Shown here: positions 10,147 through 18,197 of the stretch, in pieces | How the letters are laid out: each line of letters starts with the position of its first letter | Position numbering within the stretch: position 1 is the stretch's first letter | Assembly (NCBI RefSeq): GCF_900104645.1 | Contig: NZ_FNWE01000002.1 | Location: 883,289-947,288 of the forward strand | From: Alterileibacterium massiliense | GTDB lineage: Bacteria; Bacillota; Clostridia; Peptostreptococcales; Anaerovoracaceae | Direction of reading: 5' to 3' | DNA: 64,000 nucleotides | Program-made: the position numbers and the translations under genes | The notes under the pieces: model-generated | What the model was told of the DNA's origin: nothing | The model's input: the letters and a program-made list of their open reading frames with translations, nothing else | Databases searched by the model: none

Positions 10147-10176
10147 AAAATCCTGCAGATTTTGCAGGATTTTTAG
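10147..10176 (+). terminator. Intrinsic terminator after the NhaC gene
   Basis: An 11-base stem, AAAATCCTGCA at 10147-10157, pairs with TGCAGGATTTT at 10163-10173 over a 5-base loop and runs into T residues. It separates the NhaC transcript from the independent promoter at 10201. Confidence 0.88.
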
Positions 10177-10200
10177 ATAAAAAATTTTTATTAATAAAGG

Positions 10201-10229
10201 TTGACAAAAGAATTAAACCAATGTATACT
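10201..10229 (+). promoter_or_regulatory. Consensus sigma-A promoter with no protein gene behind it
   Basis: TTGACA at 10201-10206, a 17-base spacer and TATACT at 10224-10229 make one of the best vegetative promoters in the window. Transcription should start near 10235. No open frame with a ribosome site follows before the terminator at 10331-10364, so the promoter seems to serve a non-coding RNA. Confidence 0.8.
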
Positions 10230-10234
10230 TAAAA

Positions 10235-10364
10235 AGCGTTAGGTAGTAAAAAACTTAACGAGATAAATATGTAATATTTACCTTCAAACTTAACGAATCT
10301 TTAAATATTATCCTTATAATTTTTCTAAAAAATAGCTTGAAGAATTCTTCAAGCTATTTTTTAT
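10235..10364 (+). ncRNA. Putative small RNA, about 130 nt, no known family recognised
   Basis: The unit is bounded by a consensus promoter (10201-10229) and a strong terminator (10331-10364). Inside, CGTTAGG (10237-10243) can pair with CTTAACG (10254-10260). The same CTTAACG word, extended to AACTTAACGA, recurs at 10287-10296 and could compete for that pairing or stay free as a target-binding site. A small AAATAT/ATATTT hairpin lies between. I see no riboswitch, 6S, tmRNA or SRP signature and no credible short peptide with a ribosome site. Promoter and terminator are seen directly; that the RNA exists and is functional is inference. Confidence 0.55.
10331..10364. terminator. Bidirectional terminator between the sRNA unit and sstT
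   Basis: A perfect 28-base palindrome at 10331-10358 (half-site AATAGCTTGAAGAA) is flanked by T residues on the right and A residues on the left. It can end both the rightward small-RNA transcript and the leftward sstT transcript. Confidence 0.88.
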
Positions 10365-10434
10365 ATTTATTAAATATATTCATTTAATATTATTAATTAG
10401 TAATTTATATTAAAAATAATTAATAATTGTTTTT

Positions 10435-11667
10435 TTATATATTTATCTGTTTTTTAATAGCATTCTTACGATTATTATATAATTCTGCAGTTGCAGTAAA
10501 TAAAACATCAGAGGAGGAGTTAAGTGCTGTTTCGCATGAGTCTTGAATTACTCCACATATAAAGCCAACTCCGACAACCTGCATTGAAATATCTGCAGGA
10601 AGTCCAAATAATGAACAAGCTAGAGGTATAAGAAGCAATGAACCGCCAGCTACTCCAGATGCTCCAGCAGCACTTAGAGCAGTTAAAAATATTAAAAGTA
10701 CTGCCGATGGAATATCTACCTTTACGCCCATGGTGTTACAAGCAGCAAGAGCCATTATAGCTATAGTAATCGCTGCTCCAGCCATATTAATTGTTGCACC
10801 AAGAGGAATTGAGATAGGGTAGGTATCGTTATCAAGACCAAGGTCTTTACACAATTCTAGGTTTACAGGGATATTAGCTGCTGAACTTCTTGTAAAGAAA
10901 GCAGTAACTCCGCTTCTTCCTAGAGTTTTAAATACAAGCGGGTATGGGTTAATTCTAGCTGTTATAAATACTATTAAAGGGTTTACTATTAGAGCTACAA
11001 CAAGCATTGTTACTACCAATAATAGAATAAGAGAAGCATATTTCTTTAATGCTCCTAAGCCACTAGTTGATATAGAGTTAAAGACAAGACCCATAACTCC
11101 AAGAGGTGCAAATCTTATTACCCATCTTACACACATAGTAATTGCATCTGAAAATTCTACAATAATATTCTTTGTCGATTCTGAAGCTGGTCTAAGTGCA
11201 ACACCTATTATTAATGCCCATACCAGAACGCCGAGGAAGTTAGCATTACTAATTGCAGTAATAGGATTATCTACCATATTAAATAAAACAGTAGTAAGAA
11301 CAGAAACTATTCCATCAGGTGGTGTAACTTGCTCTGCACTATTTGCTAAAAGTAAGGTCTGAGGGAATAAGAAACTACCGACAACAGCTACAAAACCTGC
11401 TGAAATAGTACCGACAACATATAAAACAATTACAGTTTTCATATTTGTTTTTACACCTGATTTATGCCTCGCAATAGCAGCCATAACAAGTATAAATACC
11501 ATTAGTGGTGCAATAGCTTTTAATGCACCTACAAATAGATTTCCAAATATTGATAAAAAAGATAGCTGTTTGGGTAGAGCGATAGCACAAATAATACCGA
11601 TTAAAAGCCCAATAGCTATTTGTAAAATAAGGCTTAACTTATTCCACGCGTTAAAAAGTGATTTCAT
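10435..11667 (-). CDS. sstT: Serine/threonine:Na+ symporter SstT
   Basis: SstT belongs to the dicarboxylate/amino acid:cation symporter family and takes up serine and threonine with Na+. The 410-residue protein has the expected hydrophobic pattern with two re-entrant hairpins, the serine-rich FTRSSAANIPVN segment, and the later motif GATINMAGAAI. The start is placed at the ATG at 11667, which has GGAGGAAAAC directly upstream. The upstream TTG at 11679 overlaps this ribosome site and is rejected. It is monocistronic, with its own promoter at 11766-11794 and the shared palindromic terminator at 10331-10364. Serine/threonine import would suit an amino-acid fermenter. Confidence 0.92.
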   Translation of the reverse strand: MKSLFNAWNKLSLILQIAIGLLIGIICAIALPKQLSFLSIFGNLFVGALKAIAPLMVFILVMAAIARHKSGVKTNMKTVIVLYVVGTISAGFVAVVGSFLFPQTLLLANSAEQVTPPDGIVSVLTTVLFNMVDNPITAISNANFLGVLVWALIIGVALRPASESTKNIIVEFSDAITMCVRWVIRFAPLGVMGLVFNSISTSGLGALKKYASLILLLVVTMLVVALIVNPLIVFITARINPYPLVFKTLGRSGVTAFFTRSSAANIPVNLELCKDLGLDNDTYPISIPLGATINMAGAAITIAIMALAACNTMGVKVDIPSAVLLIFLTALSAAGASGVAGGSLLLIPLACSLFGLPADISMQVVGVGFICGVIQDSCETALNSSSDVLFTATAELYNNRKNAIKKQINI

Positions 11668-11728
11668 GTTTTCCTCCAAAATGTTCTAATTAATAAATAA
11701 TATAGGTTGCAATAATAATTACATATGT

Positions 11729-11758
11729 TATCACATTATCATCGCATACCTATCACAT
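11729..11758. repeat. Two direct TATCACAT repeats, 22-base period, in the sstT leader
   Basis: TATCACAT occurs at 11729-11736 and again at 11751-11758, about two helical turns apart. The right copy abuts the predicted sstT transcription start. A regulator binding two sites on one DNA face is possible; no known operator is recognised. Confidence 0.4.
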
Positions 11759-11765
11759 GGGAGAT

Positions 11766-11794
11766 ATTTTACATCAAGATTATTAATATATCAA
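11766..11794 (-). promoter_or_regulatory. Predicted sstT promoter
   Basis: On the minus strand, TTGATA (11794-11789), a 17-base spacer and TAAAAT (11771-11766) give a good sigma-A promoter. It implies a leader of about 90 bases before the sstT ATG. Confidence 0.6.
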
Positions 11795-11878
11795 TACAAT
11801 AAATATAAAAAAATTTTGTTATTTTACATAGTTTAAAAGCAAATAAAAAAATATAACACATAAACATCACAATATTTG

Positions 11879-11905
11879 TTAGCACTCTACATAATTGAGT
11901 GCTAA
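11879..11905. promoter_or_regulatory. CIRCE operator (HrcA binding site) upstream of clpB
   Basis: TTAGCACTC, nine spacer bases, then GAGTGCTAA is an exact match to the CIRCE inverted repeat bound by the heat-shock repressor HrcA. It lies 135 bases before the clpB ATG in the sstT-clpB gap. The right arm overlaps an extended -10 (TGC-TAAAAT, 11900-11908), so bound HrcA would block the promoter. The rest of the gap to 12040 is a plain A/T-rich leader with no other structure I can support. Confidence 0.95.
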
Positions 11906-12040
11906 AATACAGATACTGAATTATAATTAATAAAATATAAATAAAATCTTTTGAATAAAATTTAAAAATAATATTTTGAAATAAAAATTAAAATTTAAAA
12001 TCAGAAATTTAAATTAGAAAGAATTTATGGAGGTAAGCAT

Positions 12041-14575
12041 ATGAATATTGATAAATATACAGAAAAAATGCAAAAAGCTCTATTAGATGCTCAGAACTTA
12101 GTATCGTCACTCGGTCAGCAAGAGATAACGGCAGATCATTTGCATTATGTAATAATTGATGATGTAAGTGGTCTTATTCCAAAACTTCTTGTATCGATGA
12201 ATGTTGATACCAATGAATATAAAATAGAACTAAAGAATATAATCGAGAAGAGACCCTCAGTCAGTGGTACTTCGGCACAAATTTATATGTCACAGGATTT
12301 AAGTAATGTTTTAACTAATTCTGAAAAAATAGCAAAAGAATTCGAAGATTCTTATGTAAGTGTGGAGCACGCTTATCTTTCAATTTTAAATAATGAAAAA
12401 TTAGAATCTGCAAATTTAATAAAAAAATTCGGTATATCTAAAGATAACTTTATCAAGGCTTTAAAAATGGTGAGAGGGAATCAAAAAATAAATAATCAAA
12501 ACCCAGAGGACACCTATGATGCTTTAAAAAAATACGGAATAGACCTTGTTGATTCAGCTAAAGCTGGGAAAATTGATCCTGTTATAGGTAGAGATAAAGA
12601 GATCAGAAGGGCAATTGAAATATTGTCAAGAAGAACGAAAAACAACCCTGTTCTCATAGGTGAGCCGGGCGTAGGAAAGACTGCTGTTGTTGAAGGACTA
12701 GCACAGAGAATTGTAAATGGTGATGTCCCAGAAAATTTAAAAGATAAAACTATTTTTAGCCTTGACATGGGTGCATTAATTGCAGGAGCAAAATATAGAG
12801 GCGAATTTGAAGAAAGACTAAAAGCGGTTCTTAATGAAATAGATAAAAGCAATGGCCGTATTATTTTATTTATAGATGAAATACATAATATAGTAGGAGC
12901 TGGAGCAACCGAAGGGTCTATGGATGCTGGTAATCTTCTAAAGCCTAAGCTAGCAAGAGGAGAGCTTCACTGCATTGGTGCTACAACACTCGACGAATAT
13001 AGAAAATATATAGAAAAAGATGCGGCTTTGGAAAGAAGATTTCAAAAGATATTGGTTGATGAACCTAGCGTTTTAGATACAATATCAATTCTAAGAGGAT
13101 TAAAAGAAAAATTCGAAATTCATCACGGAGTTAGAATAACGGATAATGCCTTGATTGCTTGCTCAGTTCTAAGCAACAGGTATATTTCAGATAGATTTTT
13201 ACCAGATAAGGCTATAGACCTTATGGACGAAGCGGCTTCAAGAGTAAGGACCGATATTGACAGTATGCCTTCAGAACTAGACGAAGTTTCAAGAAAGATA
13301 ATGCAACTTAAGATAGAAAAAGAAGCTCTTTCAAAAGAAGAAGATGATGATAGCAAGATGAGAATGAATTTGATTGAAAAAGAACTTGCTGAACTTATCA
13401 GTGAAAACGATTCTCTTATGGCTCAGTGGAATAATGAAAAAACCAATATTCAGGCATTAAAGGATAAGAAAAAAGAAATTGAATCTATTAGACATAAGAT
13501 GGAAGAGGCTGAAAGAAATTATGACCTTGAGATGCTTGCTAGACTTCAATATGGTGAACTTCCAAAGGCAGAAAAAGAGCTTGAAAGCCTAAAGGAAAAA
13601 ATAGAAGAAATTAATAAGAATGGTACCTCTATTATAAAAGAGGAAGTTGGAGAAAACGAAATTAGAGATGTCATATCTGATTGGACCGGTATTCCTGCTT
13701 CAAAATTAGCAGAATCAGAGAGGACTAAACTTCTCAATCTTCCTGAAATTTTACATAAAAGAGTAATTGGTCAAGATGAGGCAGTTGACGCAATATCAAA
13801 GGCAATTCTCCGTGCAAGAGCAGGATTAAAAGAAGAAAATAAGCCAATTGGATCTTTTGTTTTCCTAGGACCAACTGGAGTGGGAAAGACGGAACTTGCA
13901 AAAACACTTTGCAGGACATTATTTGATACTGAAAAAAACTTAATAAGAATTGATATGTCTGAATACATGGAAAAGCATAGCGTCTCAAGACTTATTGGAG
14001 CTCCTCCAGGATATGTAGGATATGAGGAAGGTGGTCAATTAACTGAAGCGGTAAGGAGAAAGCCATATAGCGTTATTCTCTTTGATGAAATAGAAAAAGC
14101 ACATCCAGATGTATTTAATATACTATTACAATTGTTAGATGATGGTAGGTTAACAGATAACCAAGGTAAAACAATTGATTTTAAGAATACAATAGTAATA
14201 ATGACATCTAATTTACCACATGAAAAGCTAAACACATTTTTTAGACCAGAATTTTTAAATAGGGTAGATGATATTATATTATTTCATCATCTTCATATTG
14301 ATGACATTAAAAAAATTGTTGGATTAACAATTGATGGGCTTGCTTACAGATTGAAAAATAAGAAGATTAGTATTGAAATAAGCGATAAAGCTATGGAACA
14401 TATGGCAAAAGAATCATATGATGAAGTATATGGTGCTAGACCTGTAAAGAGATATATTCAAACGAATATCGAAAATGAAATTGCAGGAATGATAGTACGC
14501 TCTGATGTACACGAAGGTCAGACAATTAGAATAGATGAAGATGAGGAATCAAAATTGAAATTCATCGTCAAGTAG
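12041..14575 (+). CDS. clpB: ATP-dependent disaggregase ClpB
   Basis: ClpB is a hexameric AAA+ chaperone that, with DnaK, pulls proteins out of aggregates. The 844-residue protein has an N-domain (1-150), a first AAA+ domain with GEPGVGKT near residue 209, a coiled-coil middle domain (about 400-525) and a second AAA+ domain with GPTGVGKT near 611. The long middle domain and lack of a ClpP-binding loop mark it as ClpB rather than ClpC, ClpE or ClpA. A GGAGGTAAG ribosome site precedes the ATG. The CIRCE operator upstream says it is repressed by HrcA and induced by heat. A hydrolase-like gene follows after 14 bases. Confidence 0.96.
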   Translation: MNIDKYTEKMQKALLDAQNLVSSLGQQEITADHLHYVIIDDVSGLIPKLLVSMNVDTNEYKIELKNIIEKRPSVSGTSAQIYMSQDLSNVLTNSEKIAKEFEDSYVSVEHAYLSILNNEKLESANLIKKFGISKDNFIKALKMVRGNQKINNQNPEDTYDALKKYGIDLVDSAKAGKIDPVIGRDKEIRRAIEILSRRTKNNPVLIGEPGVGKTAVVEGLAQRIVNGDVPENLKDKTIFSLDMGALIAGAKYRGEFEERLKAVLNEIDKSNGRIILFIDEIHNIVGAGATEGSMDAGNLLKPKLARGELHCIGATTLDEYRKYIEKDAALERRFQKILVDEPSVLDTISILRGLKEKFEIHHGVRITDNALIACSVLSNRYISDRFLPDKAIDLMDEAASRVRTDIDSMPSELDEVSRKIMQLKIEKEALSKEEDDDSKMRMNLIEKELAELISENDSLMAQWNNEKTNIQALKDKKKEIESIRHKMEEAERNYDLEMLARLQYGELPKAEKELESLKEKIEEINKNGTSIIKEEVGENEIRDVISDWTGIPASKLAESERTKLLNLPEILHKRVIGQDEAVDAISKAILRARAGLKEENKPIGSFVFLGPTGVGKTELAKTLCRTLFDTEKNLIRIDMSEYMEKHSVSRLIGAPPGYVGYEEGGQLTEAVRRKPYSVILFDEIEKAHPDVFNILLQLLDDGRLTDNQGKTIDFKNTIVIMTSNLPHEKLNTFFRPEFLNRVDDIILFHHLHIDDIKKIVGLTIDGLAYRLKNKKISIEISDKAMEHMAKESYDEVYGARPVKRYIQTNIENEIAGMIVRSDVHEGQTIRIDEDEESKLKFIVK

Positions 14576-14589
14576 TTTATAATTTCATC

Positions 14590-15549
14590 ATGGATAAATT
14601 ATTTAATGAAACAAATGAAAGATATTGCAAAGCAGCGAATGGCGAAGGTAAATTCTATTTAAAGACTTATTTTGTAGATGAGCCTAAGGCAGTCGCTGTT
14701 ATTTTGCATGATTTAATATCTCATGGCAAAAGATATGAAGAATTAGCAGAGGCTCTAAATAAAGAAAAAATTGATGTTTTGCTTCCTGACATAACAGGGT
14801 TTGGGATGAGCAAACAAGGTCATTCAGGAGCTTTTGCAATGAAAAATGGTGGATTAGAATTTGTTCAAAGAGATATAAAGAGATTATTTAACATTTATGA
14901 TAATGAAAAGGGGATATTGCCACATATTCTTATATCAGATGGTAAAACAAATATAATATCATCTCTATTTACAATGAATTATAAATCTGTTGATGCACTA
15001 ATTCTTATGGGATATATGCAGCATTTTAATGTTAGCTCAGCAATGCTCGCCGCTGCTAAGAGTTTTGTTATGATGAGCGGTTATCATTCGGTATCAAATG
15101 CACTTATAAACATGACTGAGGCCCCAGCTTCACAGGGGAGAGGTGAACTTAATAAATACTACTGGATAAGTAGCCTTGAGGAAGAGATATATAAGTTTAT
15201 TGAAGATGAAAACTGTGGTATTCCACTCACTGCTTCGGCATATCTCGAGATTTTTTCTGGTGAAAAACTAACCAATAAGGCAAAATGGATATCGAAATTT
15301 CCAAATTTACCAGTACTATTTTTAGCAGGTGCAGATGATATGATGGGAAATTATGGCAAATCAGCAAGAGATATGGCGAATAATTTATGGGATTCATATC
15401 ATGATTTGGTTTCTATTAATATATATTCAAGTTGCCGTCATGACTTGCTTCATGACAGTCGTAAAAATTCAGTAATCAAAGACATTATAAATTGGATTAA
15501 TGACATAGGTTTAGATATGGATAATGATATAGATAATGAAGCCAAATAA
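14590..15549 (+). CDS. Alpha/beta-hydrolase-fold protein lacking the serine nucleophile
   Basis: The 319-residue protein resembles monoacylglycerol lipase/YtpA-type serine hydrolases. It has the strand-turn-helix start (AVILHDLISHGKRYEELAEAL), an acid-position Asp in GADDMMGNYGKS and the final His in SCRHDLLHD. At the nucleophile elbow, where relatives have GHSMG, it reads SDGKT (about residues 118-122), so the catalytic Ser is a Gly. The DNA around 14936-14955 reads cleanly, with no frameshift. It may be catalytically dead, perhaps a binding or regulatory protein. No clear ribosome site precedes the ATG, so it may rely on coupling to clpB, 14 bases upstream. Its 3' end overlaps the YkvI-like gene by 14 bases. 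Confidence 0.75.
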   Translation: MDKLFNETNERYCKAANGEGKFYLKTYFVDEPKAVAVILHDLISHGKRYEELAEALNKEKIDVLLPDITGFGMSKQGHSGAFAMKNGGLEFVQRDIKRLFNIYDNEKGILPHILISDGKTNIISSLFTMNYKSVDALILMGYMQHFNVSSAMLAAAKSFVMMSGYHSVSNALINMTEAPASQGRGELNKYYWISSLEEEIYKFIEDENCGIPLTASAYLEIFSGEKLTNKAKWISKFPNLPVLFLAGADDMMGNYGKSARDMANNLWDSYHDLVSINIYSSCRHDLLHDSRKNSVIKDIINWINDIGLDMDNDIDNEAK

Positions 15550-16618
15550 GTCTAAGTTACAATCGAATAATAAGTTATCGTGGATAGGGGTATCGGCAGT
15601 CTATATTGGAGTTATAATGGGTGCTGGTTTTGCTTCTGGCCGTGAATGCTGGCAATTTTTCGGAGTTTTTGGCAAACATGGGTTTTATGGCACCTTATAT
15701 GTAACGATAGCTTTTTTTATTATAAGCTTTATGCTTACCTTTATTAGCTTAAAAAAGAACACAAATGATTTAGGAGAATTAATATCACCTGTAGACAATT
15801 CATTCATTAAGAGAATTATCAAGATAATATTAGCAATTACATATTATTCTATGATTATTGCAATGACAGCGGCAGGAGGTTCACTCTTAAATCAACAATT
15901 TGGAATAAATAAGGCAGTAGGCGGAGCTATAATTGGAGTAGCTGTTTTGATAACAATTCTTGGTGATTTTGAAAGAATTTCAATGATTTTTAAATATATT
16001 GAACCAGTTATGATTACAATAGCATTAATAACAATAATTTCTATAATATTTAATAAAGATATATCGCAAAGTGGTAATATATCAGGATTTGAAATAAGTA
16101 AAATGACTCCTAATTGGATTATTAGCAGTATGCTATTTGTGAGTTTTAACAGTCTTGGAATGATAACTATAGCTTCAGACGCAGCTTTAAATGCAAAAGA
16201 TAAGAAAAATGCTTTTTGGGGAGCTGGTATTTCAAGCATATTGCTAGGTTTATTAACAATAATTCTTTTATTTGCACTTCAAAAAGATATGACATTTTCA
16301 GATTCTTTAGATATGCCAATGTTAGGATTCTCAATGAAAATTAATAAAATTTTAAATATATTATATGCTACTATACTTTGTCTTGGTGTTTATTCAACGG
16401 GTTCAGGCACATATTACGCTTTTGGTAAAAGTATACCTGAGTCTAAGCTAAAAAAACCTATATTGATATTTGGAATCTTAGCTGGATATGTAGTTGGTTT
16501 GACTGGGTTTAAAAAAATTGTTTTATACTTATATCCAATTCAAGGTTATCTTGGAATAGTAATATTGGTACTAATATTTTTAAACTTTTGTAAAGAGCTT
16601 AGAAATAATAAAATTTAG
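15536..16618 (+). CDS. YkvI-family integral membrane protein (transporter-like)
   Basis: The 360-residue protein has about ten membrane segments. Its opening, VYIGVIMGAGFASGRECWQFF, is characteristic of the YkvI/COG3949 family, distant relatives of LeuT-fold transporters. Unwound-helix glycines and the ASGRE stretch are retained. The substrate is unknown. The start lies inside the preceding hydrolase-like gene, which implies translational coupling. The gene converges on the GntR-type regulator, overlapping it by 4 bases at the stop codons. Confidence 0.82.
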   Translation: MKPNKSKLQSNNKLSWIGVSAVYIGVIMGAGFASGRECWQFFGVFGKHGFYGTLYVTIAFFIISFMLTFISLKKNTNDLGELISPVDNSFIKRIIKIILAITYYSMIIAMTAAGGSLLNQQFGINKAVGGAIIGVAVLITILGDFERISMIFKYIEPVMITIALITIISIIFNKDISQSGNISGFEISKMTPNWIISSMLFVSFNSLGMITIASDAALNAKDKKNAFWGAGISSILLGLLTIILLFALQKDMTFSDSLDMPMLGFSMKINKILNILYATILCLGVYSTGSGTYYAFGKSIPESKLKKPILIFGILAGYVVGLTGFKKIVLYLYPIQGYLGIVILVLIFLNFCKELRNNKI

Positions 16619-17301
16619 AAATATCTAGACATTCTCCTGAGCTTTGACTGGTTCATATGATATTCCATAGCTTTTTTACCTGCATGAACATTGTGATTTT
16701 CAAAAGCATCAAATATAGCCTTATGTTCATTTAATATCGTATTTAAGTAATCTTCAAAGATTATGCGTGGGGGAGTGCTATATTTTAAATATATTTCATA
16801 AGTTGAAAGAGCTTGGCACAGCATTCTATTTTTTGTCCCATCATAAATCGTATTATGAAAAATTGAATTAAACTGCATCACCTTTTCTGCATCATTTTTT
16901 ATGGTATAAAATTCCATAAATTCGATTGTTTCTCTCAGCTTATCAATTTCATCATCGCTCATTCTTTCTATTGCCCATTCAACTGCTTGCACTTCAAAAG
17001 TGCATCTTAAATCAAATAAGTCGCTAATATCTCTTACAGTTAAAGCATTTATATAAGCTCCTCTGTTAGGAATGTTGTCGATTAAACCATCAGCTTCAAG
17101 TTGTTTGAATGCCTCTCTTACAGGGGTTCTACTGACATTATATCTTTCGCATACGGATTTCTCAGTTATCTTTGTATCAGAAGGTATCTTGCCTGAAAGT
17201 ATGTCAATTCTTAGCGAATTAAATAGGTCATAAGCTAAAGATTTTGATCCTGTCTTATTATCAATATTTTTATTAATATTATTTTCAACATTCTTATTCA
17301 T
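16615..17301 (-). CDS. GntR-family regulator, FadR/FCD subfamily
   Basis: This is a 228-residue transcription factor. An N-terminal winged helix-turn-helix (residues about 20-90, with VSRTPVREAFKQLEADGLI) is followed by an all-helical FCD ligand domain. Asp and His residues that usually hold a metal are visible in FHNTIY, NEHKAIFDAF and EYHMNQS. Such proteins usually sense carboxylic acids or sugar acids; the ligand is not predictable here. It is divergent from nth, and an inverted repeat at 17339-17369 between them is a candidate operator. It may also control the convergent YkvI-like transporter, though no site was seen there. Confidence 0.9.
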   Translation of the reverse strand: MNKNVENNINKNIDNKTGSKSLAYDLFNSLRIDILSGKIPSDTKITEKSVCERYNVSRTPVREAFKQLEADGLIDNIPNRGAYINALTVRDISDLFDLRCTFEVQAVEWAIERMSDDEIDKLRETIEFMEFYTIKNDAEKVMQFNSIFHNTIYDGTKNRMLCQALSTYEIYLKYSTPPRIIFEDYLNTILNEHKAIFDAFENHNVHAGKKAMEYHMNQSKLRRMSRYF

Positions 17302-17338
17302 TTTGGATACCCCTTGTATTATTTTTCATCGATTTTAA

Positions 17339-17369
17339 ATTGTATATATAAAAGCCTTTTGCATACAAT
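17339..17369. promoter_or_regulatory. Inverted repeat between gntR-type gene and nth, possible operator
   Basis: ATTGTAT (17339-17345) and ATACAAT (17363-17369) form an inverted repeat with 17 bases between the arms. The right arm overlaps a -35 element facing nth. The words resemble TTGTATACAA-type FadR-family sites, but the wide spacing makes this a weak call. Confidence 0.35.
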
Positions 17370-17387
17370 AATATATCCCCATATAAA
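17359..17387 (+). promoter_or_regulatory. Upstream promoter for nth
   Basis: TTGCAT (17359-17364), a 17-base spacer and TATAAA (17382-17387). A second candidate, an extended -10 TGT-TATAAT at 17408-17416, lies just before the nth ATG and would give a leaderless message. Confidence 0.5.
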
Positions 17388-17422
17388 AACTCTGTCAATA
17401 GAATATGTGTTATAATCTGAGT

Positions 17423-18121
17423 ATGAAAAGTATTTATTCAAGAAAAAATGCAAATATCGTTTTAGACTTATTAAAAAAAGATTATCCAAAAGCAGGTTGT
17501 GCTTTAAATTATGATACAAAATTTCATCTTTTAATTGCTGTTGCATTATCAGCACAAACAACAGATGTGAGCGTAAATAAAATCACACCGATTCTATGGA
17601 ATAGTTATCCTGATTCAAAAGCATTGTCAGAGGCAAATCAAAATGATGTCGAAGAAATAATCAAGAGCATAGGGTTGTATAAAAATAAGAGCAAAAATAT
17701 AATAGGAATCTCTAAGTCTTTACAAAAGAGGTTGAATAATCTCGATGAAATTGAAAGAAAGAAATATCAAAATTCTATTGATAATAAAGATGGGGTTCCT
17801 GATAAATTTTCTGAACTTATAAAACTACCGGGAGTGGGCAGGAAAACTGCAAATGTAGTCCTAGCAGAAGCTTTCGGATTTCAAAAAATAGCGGTAGACA
17901 CACATGTTCTAAGAGTTTCCAATAGAATAGGACTTGCTGATAATGATGATCCTTATAAGACAGAATTAGACCTAATGAATACTATTCCTGAAAATAGGTG
18001 GACAGAGGCACATCATCTATTAATTTGGCATGGAAGGAATTGCTGTAAAGCGAGGAAGCCTGAATGTCATTTATGCTCAATAAGGAGATTCTGTTTATTT
18101 GCTAATAAAAAGAATGATTGA
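17423..18121 (+). CDS. nth: Endonuclease III (DNA glycosylase/AP lyase)
   Basis: Nth removes oxidised pyrimidines and nicks abasic sites in base excision repair. The helix-hairpin-helix reads LPGVGRKTANVV with the catalytic Lys in the following helix region. The catalytic Asp lies in AVDTHVLRVSNR. The [4Fe-4S] loop has cysteines spaced as C-x6-C-x2-C-x5-C near the end. I start at the ATG at 17423 (232 residues) because an extended -10 (17408-17416) sits 7 bases before it, which would put transcription start on the A of ATG. An in-frame ATG at 17405 also lacks a ribosome site and remains possible. The stop codon overlaps the -35 of the gap promoter. Confidence 0.93.
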   Translation: MKSIYSRKNANIVLDLLKKDYPKAGCALNYDTKFHLLIAVALSAQTTDVSVNKITPILWNSYPDSKALSEANQNDVEEIIKSIGLYKNKSKNIIGISKSLQKRLNNLDEIERKKYQNSIDNKDGVPDKFSELIKLPGVGRKTANVVLAEAFGFQKIAVDTHVLRVSNRIGLADNDDPYKTELDLMNTIPENRWTEAHHLLIWHGRNCCKARKPECHLCSIRRFCLFANKKND

Positions 18122-18146
18122 AATAGATTTTATAAACTGATAGAAT
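18118..18146 (+). promoter_or_regulatory. Promoter of the gap-pgk-tpiA operon
   Basis: TTGAAA (18118-18123), a 17-base spacer and TAGAAT (18141-18146), the latter preceded by TGA as an extended -10. The -35 overlaps the nth stop codon. It leaves a leader of about 45 bases with no regulatory structure I could see. Confidence 0.7.
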
Positions 18147-18197
18147 ATTAAAGCAAATTATTTAATTTTTTTACCGCTCGATAGGAGGATTATCTTA

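Noticed and set aside
10235-10364. 6S RNA, tmRNA, SRP RNA or a riboswitch
   Set aside because: The unit is too short for 6S or tmRNA, lacks the SRP tetraloop region, and has no downstream gene for a riboswitch to control.
13734-13988. Long open frames opposite clpB, smc, pgk and other genes
   Set aside because: They lie antisense to well-recognised genes and lack ribosome sites and family motifs. They follow from the codon bias of the true gene.
12041-14575. ClpC or ClpE instead of ClpB
   Set aside because: The long coiled-coil middle domain and absence of a zinc finger or UVR motif identify ClpB.
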